Below, piece after piece: positions 49,253 to 57,500 of a stretch of DNA of 57,500 nt. The stretch lies in NCBI GenBank assembly GCA_030430205.1, contig JAUIGE010000040.1, positions 1 to 57,500 on the forward strand, read 5' to 3'. Positions within the stretch are counted from its first letter, which is position 1. Every line of letters starts with the position of its first letter. This DNA comes from Bacteroidia bacterium. Its GTDB lineage: Bacteria > Bacteroidota > Bacteroidia > J057. Position numbers and translations under genes: made by a program. Under the pieces are notes generated by a model. That model saw nothing but the letters and a program-made list of their open reading frames with translations. It was not told the DNA's origin and made no database searches.

Positions 49253-51121
49253 ATGAAAAAATACTTCCTCCTTCCCTTCCTCTTCCTTTTCTGTTTTCAG
49301 CTTTTTGCCCAAAACCGCGATTCCCTCTACATCGCTACGCACTATGACAAGCAGCAGGTCAATATCGCTATGCGCGATGGAGTGAAGCTCTTTACCACGA
49401 TTTATTCGCCGAAGGACAAAAGCCAGACTTATCCGATGATGTACATCCGTACGCCTTATCGGGTGGCACCTTATGAGGCGGATCAGTTTCCGTCCAGCCT
49501 CGGGCCATCACCGCTTTTTATGCGGGAGGGATTTATCTTTGTGTACCAGGATGTGCGGGGCAAATTTATGTCAGAAGGCGTTTTTGAGGATATGAGGCCG
49601 CAGCTCAAGGGGAAAAATGCAGATAAAAAAGACATAGACGAAAGCACAGATACCTGGGACAGCATTGATTGGCTGGCTAAAAATGTCAACAACAACAATG
49701 GCAAAGTAGGCATGTGGGGGATTTCCTATCCCGGCTTTTATACAGCTGCCGCTGTCATCAACTCCCACCCGAATCTCGTCGCGGCTTCGCCACAGGCTCC
49801 CATCGCCGACTGGTGGTATGATGATTTTCATCATCATGGCGCTTTTTTCCTGCCCCATTGCTTCAATTTCATGTACAGCTTTGGCAGGCCCAGAAAGGGC
49901 CTCGAAAAAGAATGGGGCCCTCGCCTCAATCACGGTACGCCTGACGGCTACCGCTTTTTCCTGGAAGAGCTCGGCCCCCTTTCGAATTCGAAAAACTGGA
50001 TGGGCGATGACAACAAATTTTGGAATGACCTCATAGCGCATCCCAATTACGACGCCTTCTGGCAGGCGCACAACCTCCTGCCGCATTTGAAAAATGTAAA
50101 CTGCGCCGTCCTGACCGTAGGCGGTTGGTATGACGCAGAGGACCTCTATGGTCCGCTCAACATTTACCAGACCATTGAAAAAAACAATCCCAATGCGAAA
50201 AATGCCATCGTGATGGGCCCATGGAGGCATGGAGGTTGGGCAAGAGGAGATGGCACCTCGCTCGGCAATGTCTACTTTGGCGATACGCCAGCACCTTCTT
50301 CCTTTTACCAGAATCAGATTGAATTTCCCTTTTTCATGCATCACCTCAAGAGAAAGCCGGACAGCAAATTGCCTGAGGCATATATGTTTGAGACGGGCTA
50401 CAATGTGTGGCACAAATTTGACAGCTGGCCTCCCAAACAATTGGAAAAAGTGCGCTTTTACCTGAGAGAAGGAGGAGATCTGCTGCGAACAGAACCCATT
50501 GAGACGCAGGCTTTCAGTGAATTTGTCAGTGATCCTGCCCACCCAGTGCCTTCACATGAAGAGATCAGCACCGGCATGCCGAGAGAATATATGACAGCGG
50601 ATCAGCGCTTTGCAGCGCGCAGAGCTGATGTCCTGGTCTTTCAGACCGATGTGCTCACAAAAGACATCACGCTGGCGGGACCTATCATGGCTATGTTGAA
50701 GGTTTCAACAGACCAGAGCGACGCCGATTGGGTCGTAAAATTGATTGATGTCTATCCGGATAATCATTCCGCCTATCCGCATCAACCCGAAAAAAACATG
50801 GGAGGATACCAGCAAATGGTGCGCTCTGAATCCATTCGGGGACGTTTTCGCAATAGCTATGAAAAGCCAGAGCCCTTCATTTCTAACAAAATTGAAACCG
50901 TGGACCTTCCACTTCAGGATGTATTGCACACCTTCAAAAAAGGCCATAGAATCATGATACAAGTGCAAAGCAGCTGGTTTCCGATCATAGACAGGAATCC
51001 GCAGAAGTATGTGGACAATATTTTTGAGGCGAAGGAAGAAGATTTTGTGAAAGCCACCCATCGGGTATTTCACCAGGAAGAAGCGGCAAGCTATATTGAG
51101 GTAGGCATTTGGAAAAAATAA
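49253..51121 (+). CDS. CocE/NonD family hydrolase (X-Pro dipeptidyl peptidase S15-like)
   Basis: A 622-residue exported alpha/beta hydrolase. Signal peptide residues 1-19 end in 'QLFAQ'. The catalytic serine is Ser158 in 'GMWGISYPGF'; 'RTPYR' and 'FVYQDVRGKFMSEG' are typical; the C-terminal ~200 residues form the jelly-roll of S15/CocE proteins ('GPIMAMLKVSTDQSDADWVV', 'LQDVLHTFKKGHRIMIQVQS'). Such enzymes act on alpha-amino acid esters, beta-lactam-like esters, glutaryl amides or Xaa-Pro peptides; the substrate cannot be told from sequence. Confidence 0.92.
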   Translation: MKKYFLLPFLFLFCFQLFAQNRDSLYIATHYDKQQVNIAMRDGVKLFTTIYSPKDKSQTYPMMYIRTPYRVAPYEADQFPSSLGPSPLFMREGFIFVYQDVRGKFMSEGVFEDMRPQLKGKNADKKDIDESTDTWDSIDWLAKNVNNNNGKVGMWGISYPGFYTAAAVINSHPNLVAASPQAPIADWWYDDFHHHGAFFLPHCFNFMYSFGRPRKGLEKEWGPRLNHGTPDGYRFFLEELGPLSNSKNWMGDDNKFWNDLIAHPNYDAFWQAHNLLPHLKNVNCAVLTVGGWYDAEDLYGPLNIYQTIEKNNPNAKNAIVMGPWRHGGWARGDGTSLGNVYFGDTPAPSSFYQNQIEFPFFMHHLKRKPDSKLPEAYMFETGYNVWHKFDSWPPKQLEKVRFYLREGGDLLRTEPIETQAFSEFVSDPAHPVPSHEEISTGMPREYMTADQRFAARRADVLVFQTDVLTKDITLAGPIMAMLKVSTDQSDADWVVKLIDVYPDNHSAYPHQPEKNMGGYQQMVRSESIRGRFRNSYEKPEPFISNKIETVDLPLQDVLHTFKKGHRIMIQVQSSWFPIIDRNPQKYVDNIFEAKEEDFVKATHRVFHQEEAASYIEVGIWKK

Positions 51122-51136
51122 AAAAGCAATAAAAAA

Positions 51137-51176
51137 ACGCCCAAAGGAAGTCCTCAGAGCGTCTCAAGTTTTTTAA
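51137..51176 (+). terminator. Possible terminator after the CocE-like gene
   Basis: An imperfect hairpin (ACGC...GCGT with an inner AGGA/TCCT) followed by six T. A preceding run of A means it could also work in reverse. Confidence 0.4.
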
Positions 51177-51276
51177 AAAAACTCACTAACCGTTAACTTA
51201 ACTAAATAACGACATTAGCAGTACTGAATAAACGACAATAAGTTGCCTTTTTTTGAATGGTTTTTGATTCTTTTCC

Positions 51277-51939
51277 ATGGAAAAAATCCTTCTCATCGGT
51301 GCCTCTGGCCACGCCAAAGTAGTGATCGACATAGTCGAAAAGGAAGGGCGATTTGCGATCGCCGGCCTGCTCGATAAGAGTCGCCAGGCAGGAGATACGC
51401 TCCTGGGCTATCCCATTCTGGGCCCCGAAGAAAGCCTGCCTTACTGGCAAAATGCCTTCCAGATCGCCGGAGGCATCGTCACCATAGGTGACAACTGGCT
51501 TCGCCACAAGGTGGTCGAAAAGATCCAAAAGCTCCAAGCGGACTTCCGCTTTGTCCAAGCGATTCACCCCACAGCTTGCATTGGCAAGCGGAGTGAGATC
51601 GGCCATGGCAGCGTGCTGATGGCAGGGGCAGTCGTCAATCCAGCCTGCAAAATTGGCAATTTTTGCATCCTCAATACCCGTAGCTCCCTGGACCATGATT
51701 GCATCATGGAAGACTTTAGCAGCCTGGCTCCCGGAGCCATTACCGGCGGCCATGTGCATATCGGCGCTTTTAGCGCCCTCTCTCTGGGCGCCAACCTTAT
51801 CCATGGGATAAGGATCGGCGCGCATAGCGTTGTGGGCGCGGGCGCTGTCGTGCTGAACGATATAGAGCCCTACGCCCTTGCTTATGGTGTCCCGGCAAAA
51901 GTTGTAAGAAAACGGGAACAGGGAGAAAAATACCTCTGA
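51277..51939 (+). CDS. NeuD/PglD-family sugar O-acyltransferase
   Basis: A 220-residue acetyltransferase for nucleotide or amino sugars. The N-terminal Rossmann-like domain starts 'KILLIGASGHAKVVIDIVEK'. A left-handed beta-helix follows (about 105-200), with catalytic-type His in 'SSLDHDCIMED' and the turns 'GSVLMAGAVVNPACKIGNFC' and 'GAHSVVGAGAVVLNDIEPYA'. The family acetylates UDP-linked amino sugars used in surface glycans or protein glycosylation. It is a lone gene. Confidence 0.92.
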   Translation: MEKILLIGASGHAKVVIDIVEKEGRFAIAGLLDKSRQAGDTLLGYPILGPEESLPYWQNAFQIAGGIVTIGDNWLRHKVVEKIQKLQADFRFVQAIHPTACIGKRSEIGHGSVLMAGAVVNPACKIGNFCILNTRSSLDHDCIMEDFSSLAPGAITGGHVHIGAFSALSLGANLIHGIRIGAHSVVGAGAVVLNDIEPYALAYGVPAKVVRKREQGEKYL

Positions 51940-51940
51940 G

Positions 51941-54229
51941 TTAGTCTTTAATCAAACGCTTCACCACGCTTCTTCCTTCTTTCTCAAACTGAAGCAAATA
52001 CATGCCTGCGGGCAGATGATCCAGGCTGACATAGTTTTCTGCCAGGGGTAGCGCATGTTTAGAAAGCGATTGTCCCATCAGGTTGATGATGCGCAAGCTA
52101 ACAGCTTTTCCCTGCTGATCAGCCACTTCCACCCAGATACCATCATGCGCCGGATTGGGGTAGAATTTTATCCCAAAATCAGCCAACAGGTTTTTGTCGA
52201 TAGAAACCGGTGCGGGAAGCTCATCCGGCAGGGAATTGAATAATTTCAATCCGCCACGCTGTATTCCGACCACATATGTCAAATCGCCTGTGCTATCCAG
52301 CACAGCAGCAGCCGGAGAAGCATAGCTGCCAAAATCATAGCCAAATAAGATGGTGCTAATCGGAAGCGTATCCGTCAAGGCCTTATTGAGGCTTTTATAC
52401 ACTTCTATTTCCCCCCTGATATTTCCTACCAGCATTTCGACCTCATTGTCGTTGTCAAAGTCTACAATAATAGGTTTGGTGTTTCCTTCGAATTTTCCCC
52501 CATAATTATCCTTTGCCTGAATAAAGCCATATTCCTCTGTCACCAGGGTAAAAGTGGCATTGGAAACGGTCCCCGTATTTTCATAAAAAGCGACCCTCCC
52601 TCTGAGGTTACCAATAAACAAATCCAGATCCAGGTCCTTATCTATGTCATACAGAAATGGAGCAGCATTTCCCCCCACATCTATAGAAGCCAGTTGGCTG
52701 GTTACCAGGGTAAAAGCTGCCGGATTAGCGGGTCCTGCTGTATTTTCGAACATGAGGATGGTTCCATCCGCAGCACCTACAAGGAGATCCATATCTCCAT
52801 CACCGTTGAGATCGCCTACCGCAGGCGAAAGGCGCGCTGCTGTCAGGCTACCGCCACTGAATCCCAGATAGTTATCATCTACCAATTTGTAAATGGGCAC
52901 ATCGTGGTCTCCTACATTTTGGTACAAAAGCAGCCTGCTGTCGTAGATCTGCGTAGCAGTATCAAATATGCCTCCATCACCTACAAGAAGGTCGAGTAGG
53001 CCATCATCATTGAAATCAAAAAATGCAGGCGATGCACCACTGCCCTGGTCAATATTGTCCTTTTGCATAAAAGCCCTGCCTTTATACTTAAAATCAGGGT
53101 AATTATCGCTTCCCTTATTGAGGTACAATTGGGTGCTGTACTTATTCTCGGCACGGCCGGTGGTGCAAGTCGCGACTATGAGGTCGCGGATGTCGTCATT
53201 GTCTACATCGACATAAAATGTCGCCGGGAAGAGGCCCATATTGATGGGCACATCATAAGATGGAAACGCCTCATCCACCGAATCCATATAGGCATAGTCT
53301 ACCCGTCCGCAATTATGGGCGGCATTGATGTTGTTGAAGGTAACATCTCCGATCAGGACATCCTTGATGCCATCGGCGTCCAGGTCTAAGACCAGGGTGG
53401 ACGAGCCTGTATGCCTTCCGTCATTGACGGGGATGCCATTGCCGGCCGGCCTCATCAGGCCGCTGCACTCTGCTCTGGGCGAAAAATTGCCCAGTGGGCA
53501 AAGCAGCTGCACGGTCGTATCGTGCAAAATGAGGCTATTGTCTGCACCACTTTCATGAAAGTGTCCAAAACAACCGGTTTCTTCCCTCAAATGAAAAGTA
53601 TCACAGCGCCCTAGCTCCTCCATGGCATAATTCTTATGATACTCGATAAAATTGTAGCCAAGTTTCCAATTGAGGATGTCCATATCCCCATCATCATCAA
53701 AGTCTACTACCGCAGGCAGATCCACCCTCGCAGAGAAAATCCACAGGTAAAAACCGTTTTCAAAAGTAGAGTTGAGGTAACTATAGTCTGACAGGAAGAA
53801 GATTCCCTGGTTTTTTTCCACTTGCTTATAAGCCTGTATATAGGAATTGGCGCCGCAAACAATATCGAGCAGCCCATCACAATTGTAGTCCACTGCAAGG
53901 GCCCAATCGGTACAATTGCATTCTACAAATGCTTCCTCATACTTGGGGGCATATTTGTATGCCCTGTTTCCGGGACTTCCCACATTCAAGTAAGTGGCAA
54001 AGGAATTATCCTCTCTGTCAAAAACCATCATGTCCATCTTGCCATCAAGATCCAGATCCAATTCGGAGAATTGGGGTGAATTCATCCCGCCAGCCCAGGC
54101 GCTGGGCAGCGTATCCCCATCTATAACCATCTTGAGGTTATTCTGATGATTTTGAGGCAGTTGAGCTACAAGCAGGTTGACACTCACACAGCCAAAAACG
54201 AGCAACATTGATACTATTATCCGGTTCAT
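51941..54229 (-). CDS. FG-GAP/VCBS repeat protein with T9SS sorting domain
   Basis: A 762-residue secreted protein. Signal peptide 'MNRIIVSMLLVFGCVSVN' leads to a beta-propeller with at least nine D-x-D-x-D-type calcium loops ('DLDLDGKMDMMVFD', 'DYNCDGLLDIVCG', 'DFDDDGDMDILNW', 'DFNDDGLLDLLVG', 'DLNGDGDMDLLVG'). The last ~80 residues are a type A T9SS C-terminal domain ('FYPNPAHDGIWVEVADQQ', 'LPAGMYLLQF', ending 'VVKRLIKD'). Probably a calcium-stabilised adhesion-like surface protein. The start at 54229 is chosen before the hydrophobic stretch. Confidence 0.9.
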   Translation of the reverse strand: MNRIIVSMLLVFGCVSVNLLVAQLPQNHQNNLKMVIDGDTLPSAWAGGMNSPQFSELDLDLDGKMDMMVFDREDNSFATYLNVGSPGNRAYKYAPKYEEAFVECNCTDWALAVDYNCDGLLDIVCGANSYIQAYKQVEKNQGIFFLSDYSYLNSTFENGFYLWIFSARVDLPAVVDFDDDGDMDILNWKLGYNFIEYHKNYAMEELGRCDTFHLREETGCFGHFHESGADNSLILHDTTVQLLCPLGNFSPRAECSGLMRPAGNGIPVNDGRHTGSSTLVLDLDADGIKDVLIGDVTFNNINAAHNCGRVDYAYMDSVDEAFPSYDVPINMGLFPATFYVDVDNDDIRDLIVATCTTGRAENKYSTQLYLNKGSDNYPDFKYKGRAFMQKDNIDQGSGASPAFFDFNDDGLLDLLVGDGGIFDTATQIYDSRLLLYQNVGDHDVPIYKLVDDNYLGFSGGSLTAARLSPAVGDLNGDGDMDLLVGAADGTILMFENTAGPANPAAFTLVTSQLASIDVGGNAAPFLYDIDKDLDLDLFIGNLRGRVAFYENTGTVSNATFTLVTEEYGFIQAKDNYGGKFEGNTKPIIVDFDNDNEVEMLVGNIRGEIEVYKSLNKALTDTLPISTILFGYDFGSYASPAAAVLDSTGDLTYVVGIQRGGLKLFNSLPDELPAPVSIDKNLLADFGIKFYPNPAHDGIWVEVADQQGKAVSLRIINLMGQSLSKHALPLAENYVSLDHLPAGMYLLQFEKEGRSVVKRLIKD

Positions 54230-54439
54230 ACCTAATTTATTTTGGTTCAATATCATCCTTTTGCTTAGAACGAAAGCTAGACAAATATTAGCACCTCTGA
54301 ATGCTTTTTCTCACCCTATCTCTCTGAACGGATGGAATTGCAGCGTGAGGAGTGTTTTTTTCAAGAATAATTGATTTTTTTTCTCTGCCATGCAACCCTT
54401 TTCCTCTTTCTATCTTCTAGCTTATAGTTAACAACAAAG

Positions 54440-55000
54440 ATGAAACGTCGCCTACATTACACCGAAGCTGAGTTAATCAAAGGTTGCCAAAAAGGCAGCG
54501 GCCTTCACCAGCAGGCGCTGTACCAGCAATACCACCGAAAAATGTTTGGAGTATGCCTTAGGTACACAAATAAGCAGGAGGATGCAGAGGATGTATTGCA
54601 GGAAGCATTCATCAAGGTCTTTAAACATATAAATGGATTTCGCGGAAATGGATCATTTGAGGGTTGGATCAGAAGGATCATGGTACACACATCCATCGAG
54701 CACTACCGCAAGCGTTCCCGCTATTTTATGGTCGACATTGATCAGGCTAATGAGGTAGAGTTGGATGCGGATCAGCTTTCGGAAATGAGCAGGGATGAGA
54801 TCCTGGACCTGGTTCAAGGCCTGCCAACGGGTTACCGGACGGTCTTTAACCTCTACGCCATCGAGGGATACCCCCATAAGGAAATCGCAGAGATGCTCGG
54901 AATCTCCGTCGGCACCTCAAAGTCGCAGTTTTCAAGAGCAAAAGCACTGCTAAAGGAGAAAATGGAAAGCCAAAACCAATTTTTGGTAAAAAGTTCCTAG
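54440..55000 (+). CDS. ECF RNA polymerase sigma factor
   Basis: A 186-residue sigma-70 family factor of the extracytoplasmic function group. Region 2 is seen as 'LYQQYHRKMFGVCLRYTNKQ' and 'EDAEDVLQEAFIKVFKHING', and region 4 as 'LPTGYRTVFNLYAIEGYPHK' and 'EIAEMLGISVGTSKSQFSR'. There is no region 3. It heads a group with a membrane protein (55056), a charged outer-membrane-like protein (55830) and a secreted protein (56852). By position the downstream membrane protein is a likely anti-sigma candidate. Confidence 0.93.
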   Translation: MKRRLHYTEAELIKGCQKGSGLHQQALYQQYHRKMFGVCLRYTNKQEDAEDVLQEAFIKVFKHINGFRGNGSFEGWIRRIMVHTSIEHYRKRSRYFMVDIDQANEVELDADQLSEMSRDEILDLVQGLPTGYRTVFNLYAIEGYPHKEIAEMLGISVGTSKSQFSRAKALLKEKMESQNQFLVKSS

Positions 55001-55033
55001 TCTCTGCTCTCGCTTCTCGCTTCCCGCCTCTCC
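55001..55033. repeat. 7-bp array TCTCGCT/TCCCGCC
   Basis: Units TCTCTGC, TCTCGCT, TCTCGCT, TCCCGCC, TCTCCAA, between the sigma stop and the next start. Shares the word TCCCGCCTCTC with the array at 123-174. Confidence 0.75.
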
Positions 55034-55055
55034 AAAAATTAACACTCAACATAAA

Positions 55056-55781
55056 ATGAGTAAAGACATAAAAAACATATTGCAAGAAAAATTCGAAGGC
55101 TTCGAACCCCAACCTACAAGGAACTTGTGGGCGGGCATAGAGGCTGAGATTCAGCCCCGGAGGCGCATAGCGCCTGTGTGGTGGTACGCTGCGGCAGCAG
55201 CGGTGGCCATCCTGCTCACAGTGGCCCTATGGCCAGGGCAAGAACAGCCACTGCAAAGCGGTCCCGCTTTGGCCAATCAGTCAGATAGCCTGGATGCCAG
55301 CCAGCCAGAGCAGGTTCCGGCAATATTGCCGGAGGAGACAGTGGCCCAAGCCTTAGTGCCTCAAAAGACAAGGCCAGGCAAGCATTCCCTACCCCAAAAT
55401 ACCAGACAACAGCCCGCCCCCCGTTCTTTGGAAACTCCCACTCAGGAAGAAGCAACGCCCAGGATTCATGTAGCAGCCATAAAACTCCCAGCTCTGTCTA
55501 CCATTTCCCTAACGAATGCGGCTCCTGAAATCCCGCCAACTTCAACAGCCTCTGCTCCAGCCCCTGAGAAGAAAAACCTTCTCTATAAGGACATCAAGCT
55601 AAGCGAGTTGGACCCCATAACGGTTGTTTCTCTTGCTTCCGAAACCTTGGACGAATTGGGTGTGCGCAGCCCCGTACGTTATCAGTTGGAAAAGCAGGAA
55701 GAACTTAAGCAAAAGAAAAGTCGCTTTGAGCTCGTTTTGGGTAAATTTTCCTTTACCCACACCACTCACAGAGATATGTAA
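55056..55781 (+). CDS. Single-pass membrane protein, possible anti-sigma factor
   Basis: A 241-residue protein. The short N-terminal cytoplasmic domain ('ILQEKFEGFEPQPTRNLW') is followed by a transmembrane helix at about residues 43-60 ('WWYAAAAAVAILLTVALW') and a long Pro/Ala/Gln-rich periplasmic linker. The C-terminus has a charged Lys/Glu segment. The position directly after an ECF sigma factor and the topology support an anti-sigma role, but no zinc-binding anti-sigma motif is seen. A repeat array lies between the two genes. Confidence 0.65.
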   Translation: MSKDIKNILQEKFEGFEPQPTRNLWAGIEAEIQPRRRIAPVWWYAAAAAVAILLTVALWPGQEQPLQSGPALANQSDSLDASQPEQVPAILPEETVAQALVPQKTRPGKHSLPQNTRQQPAPRSLETPTQEEATPRIHVAAIKLPALSTISLTNAAPEIPPTSTASAPAPEKKNLLYKDIKLSELDPITVVSLASETLDELGVRSPVRYQLEKQEELKQKKSRFELVLGKFSFTHTTHRDM

Positions 55782-55829
55782 GCCAGTCGATAGAAAATGA
55801 AATTTTGGAAACCAGAAAATAAAACAATT

Positions 55830-56810
55830 ATGAAAACTATTATCTTAAGTATCGCGCTGATCTTCGGGATAAGCTTCTCCCAGGCACAAATAGATACCTT
55901 GATGGTCATCAAAAAAGAAGCAGACAGACCTTCTGCTACAAGCAGAGAAAAAGTTCAGGTCAAAGCAAATGACACCACGGTGATTCAGTTCAATAAAAAG
56001 AGAGTCATCATTGTTGATGATGGAGAAGACAAGCATGTCACCTGGGACAGCAATGAGGGCAATGAAAAAAAGAAGGAAAAAGATTGGGATTATGATAGCT
56101 GGGAAGATAAAGATAAAGACAATGACAGCTACCGGTATTCCGATGATGATGATGATGATAACAAGGACGGGAAAAAGCGGAAACGCCAAACCTCAGAAGT
56201 AGATGCATTTGCAATGGACCTGGGACTCACCAACTACTTTAGTGGCAATGTCTATGGCCGCGAAGCGGCTCCTGCAGGCATGGAACTGAACGACTTCCGC
56301 GTAGGAAGCCATGTAGCCTTGCATTTTCTGCCAACTACTGTCAGCCTGGTAGGCCGTGGGGTGATCAACTTAAAAACTGCTTTGACGGTGGATTACTCCA
56401 ACTATTACTTCCAAAATGACATCACGCTTGTCCCCGGACAAGACCAATTGACACTGGAAACTTCAGCCGTTTCTTTGGATAAAAACAAGCTGACAGCCCG
56501 TTATTTTCAGGTGCCGATGCTGCTGAATATCAACACCAGTCCCTGGACAGATGACGGCCTGAGTATCTCTTTTGGGGTTTATGGGGGTGTTTTGTGGAAG
56601 GCCCACAGCAAGCAGGTCAGCAAAGAATTGGGTACAGTCAAGGACGTAGATGACTTCAACCTCAATCCCATTCGTTACGGATTGATGGCACGCTTTGACC
56701 TCAAATGGATGGACCTTTATGCTACCTACAACCTGAGCGAAATGTTTGAAGAAGGAAGAGGGCCATCTACCCAAACATTCACCGTAGGAGTCAACCTTTT
56801 TGATTTCTAG
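55830..56810 (+). CDS. Outer-membrane beta-barrel protein with acidic/basic tract
   Basis: A 326-residue exported protein (signal ending 'GISFSQAQ'). Residues about 72-120 form a highly charged Asp/Lys/Glu tract ending in a run of Asp followed by basic residues. The remaining 200 residues are strand-rich with 'VDAFAMDLGLTNYFSGNVYG', 'RYFQVPMLLNINTSPWTDD' and 'RYGLMARFDLKWMDLYATYN', ending 'FTVGVNLFDF', whose terminal Phe fits an outer-membrane barrel. It may bind calcium or polyanions. Its start is 48 bases after the possible anti-sigma gene. Confidence 0.7.
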   Translation: MKTIILSIALIFGISFSQAQIDTLMVIKKEADRPSATSREKVQVKANDTTVIQFNKKRVIIVDDGEDKHVTWDSNEGNEKKKEKDWDYDSWEDKDKDNDSYRYSDDDDDDNKDGKKRKRQTSEVDAFAMDLGLTNYFSGNVYGREAAPAGMELNDFRVGSHVALHFLPTTVSLVGRGVINLKTALTVDYSNYYFQNDITLVPGQDQLTLETSAVSLDKNKLTARYFQVPMLLNINTSPWTDDGLSISFGVYGGVLWKAHSKQVSKELGTVKDVDDFNLNPIRYGLMARFDLKWMDLYATYNLSEMFEEGRGPSTQTFTVGVNLFDF

Positions 56811-56851
56811 GTGTCATTTAAACAGTAGTTTCACATACAAAAGAAAAAATT

Positions 56852-57334
56852 ATGAAACGTATCGCCACTCTTCTTCCACTCTTCCTGATTCTCCTCATGG
56901 GCATGCACAGCGCTTTTGCTCAAAGCAATTCTGAAAACCATGTAGGCGAAATGCTCATGGAAGTAGGAAAAACCGCAGGCCATGGTGGGCTTATCACCAT
57001 GAACAGCCAAAAACTCATGGGATTGATGGAGGATCAATCTCTTGTTCGCCAGCATAATGGCACCATCACCGAACTTGCCTTGCTGAAAAAAGATGATCTG
57101 TATTATCTGGAAGCACGCGGCAGCAGCGACAGCGAAGAAATCCGCGCGCGGATACGCCTTTTTCGGATTAAGGATCGCCTTTTGATGGTTCAAAAATCAG
57201 AAATTGAGCTGTGCCTGGCACCCATCGGCTGCACCAAACTCGGATTCAACGCCAGTGGCCCAGGCTGCTTCTGCAAAGACATGCAAAATGCCGATGCCAT
57301 TTATTATGCAAAAGATGGCGAACTAAAATTTTAA
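56852..57334 (+). CDS. Secreted protein with conserved C-terminal cysteines, unknown function
   Basis: A 160-residue exported protein (signal ending 'MHSAFAQ'). It is mixed alpha/beta; the C-terminal part contains four Cys in 'ELCLAPIGCTKLGF' and 'GPGCFCKDMQ', probably two disulfides. No family recognised. It follows the outer-membrane protein after a 41-base gap, in the sigma-linked group, and is followed by a strong terminator. Confidence 0.65.
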   Translation: MKRIATLLPLFLILLMGMHSAFAQSNSENHVGEMLMEVGKTAGHGGLITMNSQKLMGLMEDQSLVRQHNGTITELALLKKDDLYYLEARGSSDSEEIRARIRLFRIKDRLLMVQKSEIELCLAPIGCTKLGFNASGPGCFCKDMQNADAIYYAKDGELKF

Positions 57335-57349
57335 GAAAATTGCAGAAAC

Positions 57350-57378
57350 AGGAAAGTCAATTCACTTTCCTGTTTGTG
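57350..57378 (+). terminator. Intrinsic terminator closing the sigma group
   Basis: AACAGGAAAGT and ACTTTCCTGTT form an 11-bp perfect stem with a 6-base loop, followed by a short T-rich stretch. It lies just after the last gene and before the insertion sequence. Confidence 0.7.
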
Positions 57379-57383
57379 CGTCC

Positions 57384-57500
57384 CTGAAATAAGTTGACCG
57401 TTTTTCAACAAAAAATCTCATGTTAAAAGACGGAAAACAGTTACAACGAAGCCGAACTTACAGCGAAGATTTCAAGCGTTCCTTGGTCAGTGAATATGAA
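57384..57500 (+). mobile_element. Left end of an insertion sequence (IS3-like), cut by the window edge
   Basis: The bases after the terminator, with TGAAATAAGTTGACCG at about 57394, look like a terminal inverted repeat followed by a transposase frame. The element boundary and family are inferred from the encoded protein, because the right end is outside the window. Confidence 0.5.
57420..57500 (+). CDS. Transposase N-terminus, partial
   Basis: 27 codons up to the window edge, starting MLKDGKQLQRSRTYSED and continuing 'FKRSLVSEYE'. The 'YSEDFKRSLV' segment is the helix start typical of the OrfA subunit of IS3-family transposases (HTH domain). The gene continues beyond the window. Function: transposition. 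Confidence 0.6.
   Translation, partial: MLKDGKQLQRSRTYSEDFKRSLVSEYE

Noticed and set aside
49571-50542. Long antisense open frame in the CocE-like gene
   Set aside because: Shadow of the sense gene; no motifs, and the sense gene has an intact catalytic serine.
1-57500. rRNA, tRNA or riboswitch genes
   Set aside because: No tRNA-like cloverleaf signature, no rRNA segments, and no recognisable conserved leader upstream of panB, coaBC or lipA.

Overview
The window reads as chromosomal DNA of a gliding-type Bacteroidota, most likely of the Saprospiria/Lewinella side. This placement is inferred from gene content only. The supporting signs are gldD and gldE, a DUF4835/PorD gene, two secreted proteins with C-terminal type IX secretion sorting domains, many lipoproteins, DUF4249, DUF4412 and DUF4112 families, TAnnTTTG promoter boxes, and few Shine-Dalgarno sequences. 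No rRNA, tRNA, CRISPR array or prophage was seen. Coding density is high and most of the window is housekeeping.

Layout. Positions 105-8595 hold a TIMP-like protein, a DUF4412 protein, a small lipoprotein, a structured intergenic element, prfC, a TPR lipoprotein, ndk, and a run of DHH phosphoesterase, FKBP lipoprotein, an outer-membrane-like protein and lipA. Positions 8795-15666 hold a large beta-propeller T9SS cargo, a SixA-type phosphatase, an S9 peptidase, DUF4112 and a TPR protein. Positions 15667-17634 hold an inverted-repeat element carrying a 7-bp minisatellite, then lgt and a Fur-family regulator. Positions 17639-25733 form the conserved Bacteroidota block mutY-ssb-gldE-gldD on the minus strand facing HU-TPR-(30-residue basic protein)-rng on the plus strand, followed by a sugar nucleotidyltransferase and DUF952.

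Positions 25781-34410 are all minus strand. They hold a SirB1-like protein, a five-gene envelope operon (two repeat lipoproteins, a Tat-exported DUF1501-like protein, a cytochrome-c-like lipoprotein and an Ig-like lipoprotein), and the overlapping bamD-rpoZ-coaBC-porD cluster. Positions 34544-43367 hold an LptF/G permease, a lone receiver, DUF4249, panB, an RluA enzyme, an outer-membrane protein, an acyl-CoA carboxylase beta subunit and a GFGN-repeat surface protein. Positions 43443-57334 hold a LytTR regulator, a DUF697-SHOCT protein, two TMTC-like membrane glycosyltransferases around a DoxX gene, a CocE/NonD hydrolase, a NeuD/PglD acyltransferase, an FG-GAP T9SS cargo, and an ECF sigma factor with three envelope genes. 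An insertion sequence begins at the right edge.

The most interesting signals are: (1) the five-gene operon at 26810-31016, which looks like a lipoprotein-based, split version of the planctomycete-type PSCyt/PSD/DUF1501 module; (2) a family of degenerate 7-bp and 8-bp tandem arrays in many intergenic gaps, sharing words with each other, one of them forming the C-terminus of a protein and one forming nine regularly spaced GGG tracts; (3) two inverted-repeat intergenic elements, one resembling a REPIN; and (4) a 30-residue ribosomal-type protein preceded by an unusually strong Shine-Dalgarno sequence.
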